A stretch of 64,000 nt of DNA from Streptomyces sp. NBC_00513. Its GTDB lineage: Bacteria > Actinomycetota > Actinomycetes > Streptomycetales > Streptomycetaceae. The translations under genes and the position numbers were made by a program. Shown here piece by piece: positions 42,408-50,610 of the stretch. Position 1 is the first letter of the stretch; every line of letters begins with the position of its first letter. The stretch covers positions 1,364,001 to 1,428,000 of the forward strand of contig NZ_CP107845.1 of NCBI RefSeq assembly GCF_041431415.1, in the 5' to 3' direction. The notes under the pieces were generated by a model. The model did no database searches. It worked only from the letters and a program-made list of their open reading frames with translations, and had not been told where the DNA came from.

Positions 42408-43382
42408 ATGCGTGCTGCCTACATAGAAGAACTCGGTCCCCCCGATTCCATCCGTCACGGCGAACTGCCGCCGCCCGTTCCCGGTTCGGGTGACGTGCTG
42501 GTCGACGTCGAGGTCACCGCCGTCAACCACGTGGACACCTTCGTGCGTTCGGGTGCCTGGCGAACCCCGGTGCCGTTCCCCTTCGTCGTGGGACGGGACC
42601 TCGTGGGAACGGTGGTCTCCGCCGGTCCCGGTGCGCCCGGCTTCGCGGCGGGTGACCGGGTGTGGTGCAACAGCCTCGGTCACGCGGGCCGGCAGGGCGC
42701 CGCCGCCGAACGGGTGGCCGTGCCGGCGGACCGGCTGTACCACCTGCCGGCGGGGGTGGACCCGGTGCACGCGGTGGCGCTGGCCCATCCGGCGGCGACG
42801 GCGCACCTCGCCCTGTTCACGCACGGTCGGGTCCGGGCCGGCGAGACGGTCCTCGTCCTCGGCGCCGCCGGGAACGTGGGGAGCGCGGCGGTGGTGATGG
42901 CCGCCCAGGCGGGCGCCCGGGTGGTGGCCGTGGCCGCCGGGCGCGACGCCGCGTACGTGCGCTCGCTGGGCGCCCGGCACTTCGTCGACTACCGCGAGGA
43001 GGACGTGCCGGCCCTGATCCGGGCGGCGGCCCCGGACGGCGTGGACCTGTACGTGGACACCTCGGGCCGCAACGACCTGGAGACGGCGGTGGAGTTGCTC
43101 GCCTCCCGAGGCCGGGTGGTCGTCCTCGCCGGACTGCGGACGCGTCCGGTGTTGCCGGCCGGCGCCCTGTACCTCCAGGACCGCTCGGTGCTCGGCTTCG
43201 CCATCTCCCACGCCCGTACGCACGAACTGGCGGACGCCGCCGCGAACATCAACCGGTTGCTGGCCGACGGGCTGCTGAAGCCGCACGCGACCGAGGTGCT
43301 GCCGCTGAGCGAGGCGGGCACGGCGCACCGTCGGCTCGACGAGGGAAAGGTCCGCGGAAAGCTCGTCCTGCGCGTTTCCTGA
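42408..43382 (+). CDS. Zinc-free MDR-family quinone oxidoreductase-like protein
   Basis: A 324-residue medium-chain dehydrogenase/reductase. It has the GroES-like N-terminal domain (FVVGRDLVGTV and GDRVWCNSLGHAG) and the Rossmann domain with the NADPH motif VLGAAGNVGSAAVV (about 143-156). It lacks the Cys/His zinc ligands of alcohol dehydrogenases, so it fits NADPH:quinone reductases (zeta-crystallin type). ATG 42408 is the start. It lies 96 bases before the SRPBCC gene on the same strand and might be an early gene of the nitrogen-oxide cluster, but nothing in its sequence proves this. Confidence 0.9.
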   Translation: MRAAYIEELGPPDSIRHGELPPPVPGSGDVLVDVEVTAVNHVDTFVRSGAWRTPVPFPFVVGRDLVGTVVSAGPGAPGFAAGDRVWCNSLGHAGRQGAAAERVAVPADRLYHLPAGVDPVHAVALAHPAATAHLALFTHGRVRAGETVLVLGAAGNVGSAAVVMAAQAGARVVAVAAGRDAAYVRSLGARHFVDYREEDVPALIRAAAPDGVDLYVDTSGRNDLETAVELLASRGRVVVLAGLRTRPVLPAGALYLQDRSVLGFAISHARTHELADAAANINRLLADGLLKPHATEVLPLSEAGTAHRRLDEGKVRGKLVLRVS

Positions 43383-43400
43383 CGCATTCCCGAATTCATG

Positions 43401-43413
43401 GACGCATGGCGTC
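43401..43413. promoter_or_regulatory. Dyad and candidate promoter before the nitrous-acid gene run
   Basis: GACGC-ATG-GCGTC is a perfect dyad; GACGCAT also occurs 20 bases earlier at 43381. Downstream, TTGACC (43443-43448) and CAGGAT (43466-43471) are spaced 17 bases. They could be the promoter, although the -10 candidate lies very close to the SRPBCC start at 43479 and overlaps its AGGA ribosome binding site. Confidence 0.4.
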
Positions 43414-43478
43414 ATCGACCTGACGGATAGCAATTTCGGCCGTTGACCGGCCGCCCCGACAAAGACAGGATTTCAACC

Positions 43479-44018
43479 ATGACGAACATCATCGAAACCT
43501 CACCGCTGTTTGAACTCCGCGCCGACATTTCGGTGAACGCCACGCCCGAGGAGGTGTACGCGGTGGTCAGCGACCTGCCGCGCAGTGCCGAATGGAGCCC
43601 GGAATGCATGGGCGGCGAATGGATCTCGGGAGAGCCCTCCGCGGTCGGTTCGATCTTCCGGGGCGAGAACCTGCGCAGCGAGCAGGTCGTCGCCTGGGCC
43701 CCGCTGGTCCGCGGCACCTGGTACACCGAGGCCCGGGTCACGGCGGCCGAGCCGGGCCGGACGTTCCGCTGGATGATGCTCACGCACGCCCAGGAGGACC
43801 AGGAGAGCGTCTGGGGCTTCGACGTGAAGGCCGACGGATCGGGTTCCGTGCTCACCCACCACTTCCGGATGGGAAAGGCGACCGCCGGAATCCACAAGAT
43901 CGTCGCGGATCTGGACGAGGCGGGGCGCCGGAAGTTCGTCGACGACTGGACGGCGAAGTTGGTGCAGGATCTCGACGCCACTCTCTCCCGCATCAAGGAC
44001 GTCATCGAAAAGGCCTGA
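43479..44018 (+). CDS. SRPBCC-superfamily (polyketide cyclase/dehydrase-like) protein
   Basis: A 179-residue START-like fold protein: RADISVNATPEEVYAVVSDLP, then SAEWSPECMGGEW and a final long helix DDWTAKLVQDLDATLSRIKDVIEKA. Such proteins bind hydrophobic ligands in a deep cavity, and in biosynthetic clusters act as cyclases, dehydratases or binding proteins. ATG 43479 follows AGGA. It is the first gene of the run that continues with the AMP-forming ligase 42 bases later. A role on an aromatic intermediate is inference. Confidence 0.87.
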   Translation: MTNIIETSPLFELRADISVNATPEEVYAVVSDLPRSAEWSPECMGGEWISGEPSAVGSIFRGENLRSEQVVAWAPLVRGTWYTEARVTAAEPGRTFRWMMLTHAQEDQESVWGFDVKADGSGSVLTHHFRMGKATAGIHKIVADLDEAGRRKFVDDWTAKLVQDLDATLSRIKDVIEKA

Positions 44019-44060
44019 ATTCAGACCGGCATCGGCAATTCACGGACGAGAGAGTGACGC

Positions 44061-45641
44061 ATGTTCCTCCAGCGCATAAACAACAAGGGAATTCGGCTCG
44101 GCACGCTGTTCGATCGAGCGGCCGCCCGACACCCCGGCAATTTCGTGATCCTCGACCACGATCTCGACATCGCCCCCGAGCTGAGCCGCAGGGCCACCCT
44201 GACGGAGGTCGCCGAACTGGTGGCGGAGCTGGCCTCCCGGCTGTGGTCGGTCCAGGTCCGCCCGGGTGACCACGTGGTGGTGCACAAGGGGGACGGGTTC
44301 GACATCACCCTGCTGGCCTGCGCCATCGCCCGCATCGGGGCCGTCCCGGTGCTGCTGTCGCCGAAGTTGGACGGGGCGACCGTCGCCGAGCTGCTGCGGC
44401 GCGTGGGCCGGCCGTTCCTGGTCACCGACCAGGAGAAGCTGGAGCATTCGCTGCCCGCCGAGGTCATGGCCCTCTCCCGGGAGGTGCTGCTCGCCTCCGG
44501 GGCGTACGAGGGCGCGACCGCGTTCGCCGCGCTCGCCGGGGCACCGCGGGTGCCGGCGGTCGCCATGCCCGCCGACCATCCCACCCTGATCACGCACACC
44601 TCGGGCACGACCGGCACGCCGAAGCTCGCCGTGCACACCGGCACCAGCTTCCAGGCGCGCTACCGGCCGCAGGCCACCGTGGTGTCGACGGCCGTGCGGC
44701 GCAGCGAACCGATCGCCGTGCACGTCTCGTTCGTCCACTCGCGGATGTTCACCGCGATGCCCATCGCCGTGCTCCAGGGCCATCCGCTGATCGTGTTGCG
44801 CGACGACGACCCGGAGACGGTGGGAGACCTGTTCAGCCAGGTGCCGCCGGGGTTCATCGAGGCGCACCCCAACACCTTCCTGCGCTGGGAGGTGTTGGCC
44901 GAGGACCCGCGCCGGCCGCTGGCCAACGTGAAGTACTTCTCCAGCACCTTCGACGCGATCCACCCCCGGACGGTGAACCGGCTGCTCCAGGCCTCCGGGC
45001 GGAAGAACCGCCGGTTCGCGCAGGCCTACGGCCAGAGCGAGGTCGGTCCGATCGCGGCCCGCACGTACTCCCTCAAGGACGGCGCCGACTTCAACGGCCG
45101 GTGCGTGGGCGTGCCGTTCCCCGGGATGACGGGGGTACGGGTCGTCAGCCGCGACGGCAACCCGCCGGACAAGGACAACCCGGGCTGGATCGAGGTCCGC
45201 AGCGACGGCCGGATCATCAGCTACCTCGGCGAGCACCAGCGCTGGGAGAAACAGGTCAACGACGGCTGGTGGCGCATGGGCGACGTCGGCTACCGCACCA
45301 AGTGGGGCTGTCTGCACCTGCTGGACCGCGAGGTGGACGAGATCCCGGGCGTCAAGAGCACCCTGGAGATCGAGGACAAGCTGTTCACCCGCGTCCCCGA
45401 GCTCGTCGAGGTCATCATCATCCCCGGCCCCGACGGCACCGCCGTCCCCGTGGTCAGCACCCGGGACGACAAGCCGCTGGACCTGGCCGCCTGGCAGTCG
45501 GCCGTGGTCGGGCTGCCGCCGCTGGCGGAGCCCGTGCAGTGGCGGCTGGAGGACCTCCCGCAGACCGCGACCACGAAGATCAAGCGCCTGGAGCTGGCCC
45601 GGCTGCTCGGCGCCGGCGAGTCCACGAGCACCGCCAACTAG
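44061..45641 (+). CDS. AMP-forming adenylate ligase, copy 1 (candidate N-activating/diazo-type or aryl-AMP ligase)
   Basis: A 526-residue ANL-superfamily enzyme. The ATP P-loop is HTSGTTGTPK (179-188). YGQSE (323-327), MGDVGYRT with Asp408, and TATTKIKR carrying the C-domain lysine near 506 are intact, so it should form an acyl- or similar adenylate. It aligns nearly without gaps to the ligase at 60953-62530, with shared blocks such as ILDHDLD, HVS-VHSRM, KYFS-TFDAIHP and LHLLDREVD. In cremeomycin-type pathways an ATP-dependent ligase homologue (CreM) joins nitrous acid to an aromatic amine. The nearby CreE/CreD pair makes that role plausible here, but ordinary carboxylate activation is equally consistent with the motifs. 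ATG 44061 follows GAGAGAG. Confidence 0.85.
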   Translation: MFLQRINNKGIRLGTLFDRAAARHPGNFVILDHDLDIAPELSRRATLTEVAELVAELASRLWSVQVRPGDHVVVHKGDGFDITLLACAIARIGAVPVLLSPKLDGATVAELLRRVGRPFLVTDQEKLEHSLPAEVMALSREVLLASGAYEGATAFAALAGAPRVPAVAMPADHPTLITHTSGTTGTPKLAVHTGTSFQARYRPQATVVSTAVRRSEPIAVHVSFVHSRMFTAMPIAVLQGHPLIVLRDDDPETVGDLFSQVPPGFIEAHPNTFLRWEVLAEDPRRPLANVKYFSSTFDAIHPRTVNRLLQASGRKNRRFAQAYGQSEVGPIAARTYSLKDGADFNGRCVGVPFPGMTGVRVVSRDGNPPDKDNPGWIEVRSDGRIISYLGEHQRWEKQVNDGWWRMGDVGYRTKWGCLHLLDREVDEIPGVKSTLEIEDKLFTRVPELVEVIIIPGPDGTAVPVVSTRDDKPLDLAAWQSAVVGLPPLAEPVQWRLEDLPQTATTKIKRLELARLLGAGESTSTAN

Positions 45642-45674
45642 TCGTCCGCGCACCGTAGGAATGGGAGTTCCGCA

Positions 45675-47654
45675 ATGAAGAAGAGCCGAGTAGAGCTCGC
45701 CGTCATCGGCGCCGGACCGCGCGGCCTGTCCGTCCTGGAGCGGCTGATCGCCGCCGAGCGGACCGCGCCTTCGCGCGAGGGCGTCGTGGTGCACGTCGTG
45801 GACCCCTCCGCGCCCGGCGCCGGAACGGTGTGGCGCGCGGCCCAGTCCCGGCACCTGCTGATGAACACCGTCGCCTCGCAGATCACCGTCTTCACGGACC
45901 ACAGCGTCCGCATCGACGGGCCCATCGAGCCGGGTCCGAGCCTCTACGAGTGGGCGCAGGGCCTGGCCCTGCTCGGGGACCGTGACAGCCACGACGAGGC
46001 CACGCTGGCCGAGGCCCGCCGGATGGGTCCGAACACGTACCCCACGCGCGCCTTCTACGGCACCTACCTGGGCGACTGCTTCCGCCGGGTCGTCGAGAGC
46101 GCGCCCGGCCACGTCACGGTGCACGTGCACCGGACGCGGGCGGTGGCCATGGCCGACACCCACGGGGTGCCGGGCGGACCGCAGGGCGTGCGGCTGGAGA
46201 ACGGCGTCCGGCTGAACGCGCTCGACGCCATCGTGATGGCGCAGGGGCACGTGCCGGCCCGGCTCACCAGCCGGGAGGCCCGGACGGCCAGCCTGGCCCG
46301 GATCCACCACCTCACCTACCTCACGCCCTCGAACCCGGCGGACCTGGACCTCAGCGGCATCGAGGCCGGCCAGAACGTGCTGTTGCGCGGTCTGGGCCTG
46401 AACTTCTTCGACCACATGGCGCTGCTGACGGCGGGCCGCGGCGGGGTCTTCGAGCGGGAGGGCGACAAGCTCGTGTACCGCCCGTCCGGGCAGGAGCCCC
46501 GGCTGTACGCGTTCTCGCGGCGCGGCATCCCCTACCACGCGCGCGGCGAGAACGAGAAGGGCGCGCACGGGCGTTACTACCCGCGGCTGCTGACCGCCGA
46601 GTTCATCGCGGCGCTCAAGGAGGACGCGCGGGACGGCCGGCCGGTCAGCTTCAGCGCCGACCTGTGGCCGCTGATCGCCCGCGAGGTGGAGAGCGTCTAC
46701 TACGCCACCCTGCTCACGCAGCGCGGCCGGGACGCCGAACGCGAGCCGTTCGTGGAGCAGTACCTGGCGCTGGAGCCGGACGCCGATCCCGCGCCACTGC
46801 TGACGGCGCACGGCATCGAGGAGGCCGACCGGTGGGACTGGGAGGGCCTCTCCCGTCCCTACGGCGACCGGGTGTTCACCGGCCGCGCCGATTTCACCGC
46901 CTGGCTGTTGGAGTACCTGGCCCGCGACGTGGTCGCGGCCAAGCAGGGGAACGTCAGCGGTCCCGTGAAGGCCGCCCTGGACCTGCTGCGCGACCTGCGC
47001 AACGAGATCCGGCTGGCGGTCGACCACGGCGGGCTGGAGGGCACCTCGCACCGCGACGACCTGGAGGGCTGGTACACGCCGCTCAACGCGTTCCTGTCCA
47101 TCGGCCCGCCGGCCTCCCGCATCGAGGAGATGGGCGCCCTGATCGAGGCGGGGGTCCTGACCATCCTCGGCCCCGGGGTGCAGGTCCGCATCGACACGAC
47201 CGCGCAGCTCTACGTGGCCGAGTCCTCGGTGGTTCCCGGTCCGGCGATCCGCGCGACCGCGCTGATCGAGGCCCGCCTGCCGGAGCCCGATCTGCGGCGC
47301 ACGGCCGACCCGTTGCTGCGCCACCTCCTGGACACCGACCAGGCCGCCACCTACCGGATCGACGCCGCGCAGGGCACCACGTACGAGACGGGCGGGCTCG
47401 CGGTGACCGAGCGGCCGTTCCACATGCTCGACGCGCGGGGCCGCGCGCATCCGCGACGGTTCGCGTACGGGGTGCCCACCGAATCGGTGCACTGGGTGAC
47501 CGCGGCGGGCATCCGTCCGGGCGTGGACTCGGTGACGCTCGGGGACTCCGACGCCATCGCCCGCGCGGTACTGGATCTGCCCGCGGTCGCGCACGTGCCG
47601 GCCGGGCTGGGCCCGGTGGACGCCGGCACCGACCTCACCGGAGTGATCGTCTGA
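45675..47654 (+). CDS. creE: CreE/FzmM-like FAD monooxygenase (aspartate to nitrosuccinate)
   Basis: A 659-residue flavoprotein of the FAD/NAD(P)-binding 9 type. The start VELAVIGAGPRGLSVLERL has the distinctive GxGPRG FAD motif (12-17), and the length suits CreE-like enzymes. Others of this group oxidise L-aspartate on nitrogen to nitrosuccinate using FAD, NADPH and O2. The identification rests on this fold plus the next gene, a CreD-type lyase, with which it overlaps by one base (TGATG). Other members of the broad family have unknown substrates, so aspartate is inferred. ATG 45675 follows GGGAG. It is in line with the ligase 33 bases upstream. Confidence 0.8.
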   Translation: MKKSRVELAVIGAGPRGLSVLERLIAAERTAPSREGVVVHVVDPSAPGAGTVWRAAQSRHLLMNTVASQITVFTDHSVRIDGPIEPGPSLYEWAQGLALLGDRDSHDEATLAEARRMGPNTYPTRAFYGTYLGDCFRRVVESAPGHVTVHVHRTRAVAMADTHGVPGGPQGVRLENGVRLNALDAIVMAQGHVPARLTSREARTASLARIHHLTYLTPSNPADLDLSGIEAGQNVLLRGLGLNFFDHMALLTAGRGGVFEREGDKLVYRPSGQEPRLYAFSRRGIPYHARGENEKGAHGRYYPRLLTAEFIAALKEDARDGRPVSFSADLWPLIAREVESVYYATLLTQRGRDAEREPFVEQYLALEPDADPAPLLTAHGIEEADRWDWEGLSRPYGDRVFTGRADFTAWLLEYLARDVVAAKQGNVSGPVKAALDLLRDLRNEIRLAVDHGGLEGTSHRDDLEGWYTPLNAFLSIGPPASRIEEMGALIEAGVLTILGPGVQVRIDTTAQLYVAESSVVPGPAIRATALIEARLPEPDLRRTADPLLRHLLDTDQAATYRIDAAQGTTYETGGLAVTERPFHMLDARGRAHPRRFAYGVPTESVHWVTAAGIRPGVDSVTLGDSDAIARAVLDLPAVAHVPAGLGPVDAGTDLTGVIV

Positions 47655-49138
47655 TGCCCGGCGGTCTGCGCCTGGTCGACCCGGCCGCGCCCCCTCCCGC
47701 GGCCGAGGTCGAGCCGGCTCCCGCGACGGCGCCCGACGCGGGCCTGCTCTCACCGGTCCGCGCCGGCACCCCCGTCGAGGCGGTGACCGGGGATCCCGCC
47801 TGGCTCCAGGCCATGTTGGACGCCGAGGCGGCACTGGCCCGGGCCCAGGCCCGGCTGGGCACCCTGCCCTGGCAGGCCGCCGACGCCATCACCGACGCGG
47901 CCCGGGCGGAGCGGCTGGACCTGCGCGAGCTGGCCGTCGCGGCCCGGGAGACGGCCAACCCGGTCGTGGGCCTGGTGCGGGCGCTGACCGCGGTGGTCGC
48001 GGCGGACTCCCCGGAGGCCGCCGAGTACGTCCACCGCGGCTCCACCAGCCAGGACATCTTCGACACCGGGGCGATGCTGGTGGCGCACCGCGCGCTGACG
48101 CTCGTGCGGGAGGACCTGACGCGTACCGCGACGGCCCTGGCCGCGCTGGCCGGGGAGCACCGGGACACGCTGATCGCCGGTCGGACGATGGCGCTGCACG
48201 CCGTGCCGACGACGTTCGGGTTGAAGGCGGCGGGCTGGCTCCAGCTGGTGCGCGAGGCCCGGGAGCGGCTCGCGCGGGTCCAGGAGGAGGGGCTGCCCGT
48301 CTCGCTGGGCGGCGCGGCGGGAACCCTGGCCGGGTACGTCGAGTACGCCGGCCTCGACGGCCCCGAGGGCTCCGAGGACGTGCTGGACCCGGGGGTCTTC
48401 CACGACCGGCTGGTCGCCGCGTACGCCGCCGAGACGGGCCTGGCCCGGCCGGCGTTGCCGTGGCACAGCCTGCGCACGCCGCTCGCCGACCTGGCGGCGG
48501 CGCTCGCCTTCACGGCGGGGGCGCTCGGGAAGATCGCCGTGGACGTGCAGGGCATGGCCCGGACCGAGGTCGGCGAACTCGCCGAACCGGGCGGCGCCGG
48601 GCGGGGAAGTTCCTCCGCGATGCCCCACAAGCGCAATCCGGTGCTGTCCACGCTGATCCGCAGCGCGGCCCTCCAGGTCCCGGCCCTGGCGGGCGCGTTG
48701 ACGGCCTGTCTGGTGTCGGAGGACGAGCGGTCCGCGGGCGCCTGGCACGCCGAGTGGTTGCTGCTGCGGGAGTGCCTGCGGCTGGTGGGCGGCGCCTCGC
48801 ACACGGCCGTGGAACTGACCGAGGGGCTGGAGGTCAGGTCGGAGCGGATGCGCGCCAACCTGGACCTCACCGGCAGCGCGGTGGTCTCGGAGCGGATCGT
48901 GGCCGTGCTCGCCCCACGGCTCGGGAAGGCCGCGGCCCGCACGCTGTTGAACGAGGCCACGGCGACGGCCGGCGCCGAGGGACGGCCCCTGGCGGACGTC
49001 CTCGCCGAGGCTCCCGAGCTGGCGGGCGTCCTGGGGCCGGCGGCGCTGGCGGGCCTGTGCGATCCGGCCGGGTACACGGGCGCGGCGCGCGCCCTGGTGG
49101 AACGCGCCCTGGTGGAACGCGCCCCCAAGCGGCCCTGA
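47654..49138 (+). CDS. creD: CreD-like nitrosuccinate lyase (fumarase/adenylosuccinate lyase superfamily)
   Basis: A 494-residue lyase. The superfamily signature GRGSSSAMPHKRNP (about 316-329) carries the catalytic serine loop; STSQDIFDT (130-138) and TMALHAVPTTFG (178-189) supply substrate-binding residues. General databases would call it 3-carboxy-cis,cis-muconate cycloisomerase or adenylosuccinate lyase. Coupling to a CreE-like gene points to nitrosuccinate lyase, which releases nitrous acid and fumarate. It has an extra Pro/Ala-rich N-terminal 40 residues. Its 3' end holds a perfect 15-base tandem duplication (49091-49120) giving ALVERALVER. Confidence 0.82.
   Translation: MPGGLRLVDPAAPPPAAEVEPAPATAPDAGLLSPVRAGTPVEAVTGDPAWLQAMLDAEAALARAQARLGTLPWQAADAITDAARAERLDLRELAVAARETANPVVGLVRALTAVVAADSPEAAEYVHRGSTSQDIFDTGAMLVAHRALTLVREDLTRTATALAALAGEHRDTLIAGRTMALHAVPTTFGLKAAGWLQLVREARERLARVQEEGLPVSLGGAAGTLAGYVEYAGLDGPEGSEDVLDPGVFHDRLVAAYAAETGLARPALPWHSLRTPLADLAAALAFTAGALGKIAVDVQGMARTEVGELAEPGGAGRGSSSAMPHKRNPVLSTLIRSAALQVPALAGALTACLVSEDERSAGAWHAEWLLLRECLRLVGGASHTAVELTEGLEVRSERMRANLDLTGSAVVSERIVAVLAPRLGKAAARTLLNEATATAGAEGRPLADVLAEAPELAGVLGPAALAGLCDPAGYTGAARALVERALVERAPKRP
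49091..49120 (+). repeat. In-frame 15-base tandem duplication at the 3' end of the CreD-like gene
   Basis: GCCCTGGTGGAACGC is repeated perfectly twice in tandem, producing ALVER twice. It is a recent slippage event in the C-terminal tail, probably neutral. Confidence 0.9.
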
Positions 49139-49180
49139 GCGGGCCCGAGTCGCCCCGAGCGGCCTGAGCGGCACCCCGTC

Positions 49181-49213
49181 GGGCCCGGTGTCGCCGAGAG
49201 GCGGACCGGGCCC
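49181..49213 (+). terminator. Intercistronic hairpin between creD-like and narK-like genes
   Basis: GGGCCCGGT (49181-49189) and ACCGGGCCC (49205-49213) pair perfectly; the 15-base loop contains a further GCC-GAGA-GGC. It lies in the only sizeable gap (89 bases) of the same-strand run, 14 bases before the NarK start codon. It could terminate or attenuate transcription, or stabilise the upstream message. Confidence 0.55.
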
Positions 49214-49227
49214 CAGAGAGGAGAGAC

Positions 49228-50610
49228 ATGAAGACCAGGCCCGCCGCCGGGCGGTGGATCGAAGGCTGGAACCCGGAGGACGAGCAGTACTGGGAGCGCA
49301 CCGGGAAGCGGATCGCGCGCCGCAACCTGGCACTGTCCGTGCTGTCCGAACACATCGGGTTCTCGGTGTGGAGCATGTGGTCGGTGCTCGTGCTGTTCAT
49401 GTCGCCGGAGATCGGCCTCGGGTTCACCCCCGGTGAGAAGTTCCTGCTCGTCGTGGTGCCGACCCTGGTGGGCGCCGTGTTGCGGCTGCCGTACAGCTGG
49501 GCGGTGACCCGGTTCGGCGGTCGCAACTGGACGGTGTTCGCCTCGGCCGTGCTGCTGGTGCCGGCGCTGCTCGCGTTCGTCTTCGTGCAGCGCCCGGGGA
49601 CCCCGCTGTGGGTGTTCCTGGTCATCGGCGCCACGGCCGGGGTGGGCGGCGCCAACTTCGCCTCCTCGATGACCAACATCACCACCTTCTTCCCGCAGAA
49701 CCGCCAGGGCTGGGCCCTGGGGGTGAACGCCGGCGGCGGCAACCTCGGCGTGGCCGTGGTGCAGTTGCTGGGCCTGCTGGTGATCGCCACGGCCAGGGAC
49801 ACCCACCCGTCGTACGTGGCCGCCGTCTATCTCCCGCTGATCGTGCTCTCCGCGCTGCTCGCGGCCCTGAAGATGGACAACGTCGACGCCGTCCGGGCCC
49901 GGCCCGGGGCGCTGCGCGAGGCCGCCGCGAGCCGCCACACCTGGTTCATCTCCTTCCTGTACATCGGCACGTTCGGTTCCTTCATCGGCTACGGGTTCGC
50001 CTTCGGGCTGGTGTTGCAGAACGAGTTCGGCTCGACGCCGCTCGAAGCGGCCTCGTACACGTTCATCGGCCCGCTGCTCGGCTCGGTGTCACGGCCGCTC
50101 GGCGGGAAGCTCGCCGACCGCTGGGGCGGGGCGCGCGTCACCCTGTGGGCGTTCCTGGCGCTGGCCCTGGGAACGGCGGGGCTGCTGCTGGCCTCGCGGG
50201 CCGGGTCCTTCGGGGCGTTCGTCGCGGCCTTCACCCTGGTCTTCGTGCTCAGCGGGCTCGGCAACGGCTCCACGTACAAGCTGATCCCGGCCGCGGCCGC
50301 CGCCGAGGCGGAGGCCACCATCACCTCGGGCGGCGAGGCCCGGCAGGCCTTCGCCCGGGCCCGTCGGATCTCGGGCGCCGCCATCGGCATCGCGGGCGCG
50401 GTCGGCGCGCTCGGCGGGGTCGCGATCAACCTGGCGTTCCGCGCCTCCTACCAGGGGCCACAGGGCAGCGGCACCACGGCGTTCGCCTGCTTCCTCGGCT
50501 ACTACGCGCTCTGCGTGCTGCTCACCTGGGCGGTGTACCTGCGTCCCGGGCGGCGGGTCGCCCAGGGACCCGCCCCATCGCGCGAGCCGAGGCCGGCCCA
50601 TGTCCGCTGA
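49228..50610 (+). CDS. narK: NarK-type nitrate/nitrite MFS transporter
   Basis: A 460-residue transporter with twelve membrane segments. It has the nitrate-porter signatures: an N-terminal NLALSVLSEHIGFSVWSMWSV, and the Gly/Asn-rich helix-5 motif GVNAGGGNLGVAVVQ (about 168-182), with the matching GLGNGSTYKLIP on helix 11. Members move nitrate or nitrite, often in exchange for each other. ATG 49228 follows GAGGAGAGA. Its end overlaps the nitrate reductase start by 11 bases, so the two are coupled. In this setting it may import nitrate or export nitrite. Confidence 0.92.
   Translation: MKTRPAAGRWIEGWNPEDEQYWERTGKRIARRNLALSVLSEHIGFSVWSMWSVLVLFMSPEIGLGFTPGEKFLLVVVPTLVGAVLRLPYSWAVTRFGGRNWTVFASAVLLVPALLAFVFVQRPGTPLWVFLVIGATAGVGGANFASSMTNITTFFPQNRQGWALGVNAGGGNLGVAVVQLLGLLVIATARDTHPSYVAAVYLPLIVLSALLAALKMDNVDAVRARPGALREAAASRHTWFISFLYIGTFGSFIGYGFAFGLVLQNEFGSTPLEAASYTFIGPLLGSVSRPLGGKLADRWGGARVTLWAFLALALGTAGLLLASRAGSFGAFVAAFTLVFVLSGLGNGSTYKLIPAAAAAEAEATITSGGEARQAFARARRISGAAIGIAGAVGALGGVAINLAFRASYQGPQGSGTTAFACFLGYYALCVLLTWAVYLRPGRRVAQGPAPSREPRPAHVR

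Noticed and set aside
44040..47834. A 1264-codon minus-strand frame opposite the ligase and CreE-like genes
   Set aside because: It is antisense to genes with clear enzyme motifs and contains no family signature.
47654..49138. Beta-ketoadipate pathway cycloisomerase (PcaB)
   Set aside because: The superfamily motif allows it, but no other pca gene is near and the gene is coupled to a CreE-like flavoprotein.
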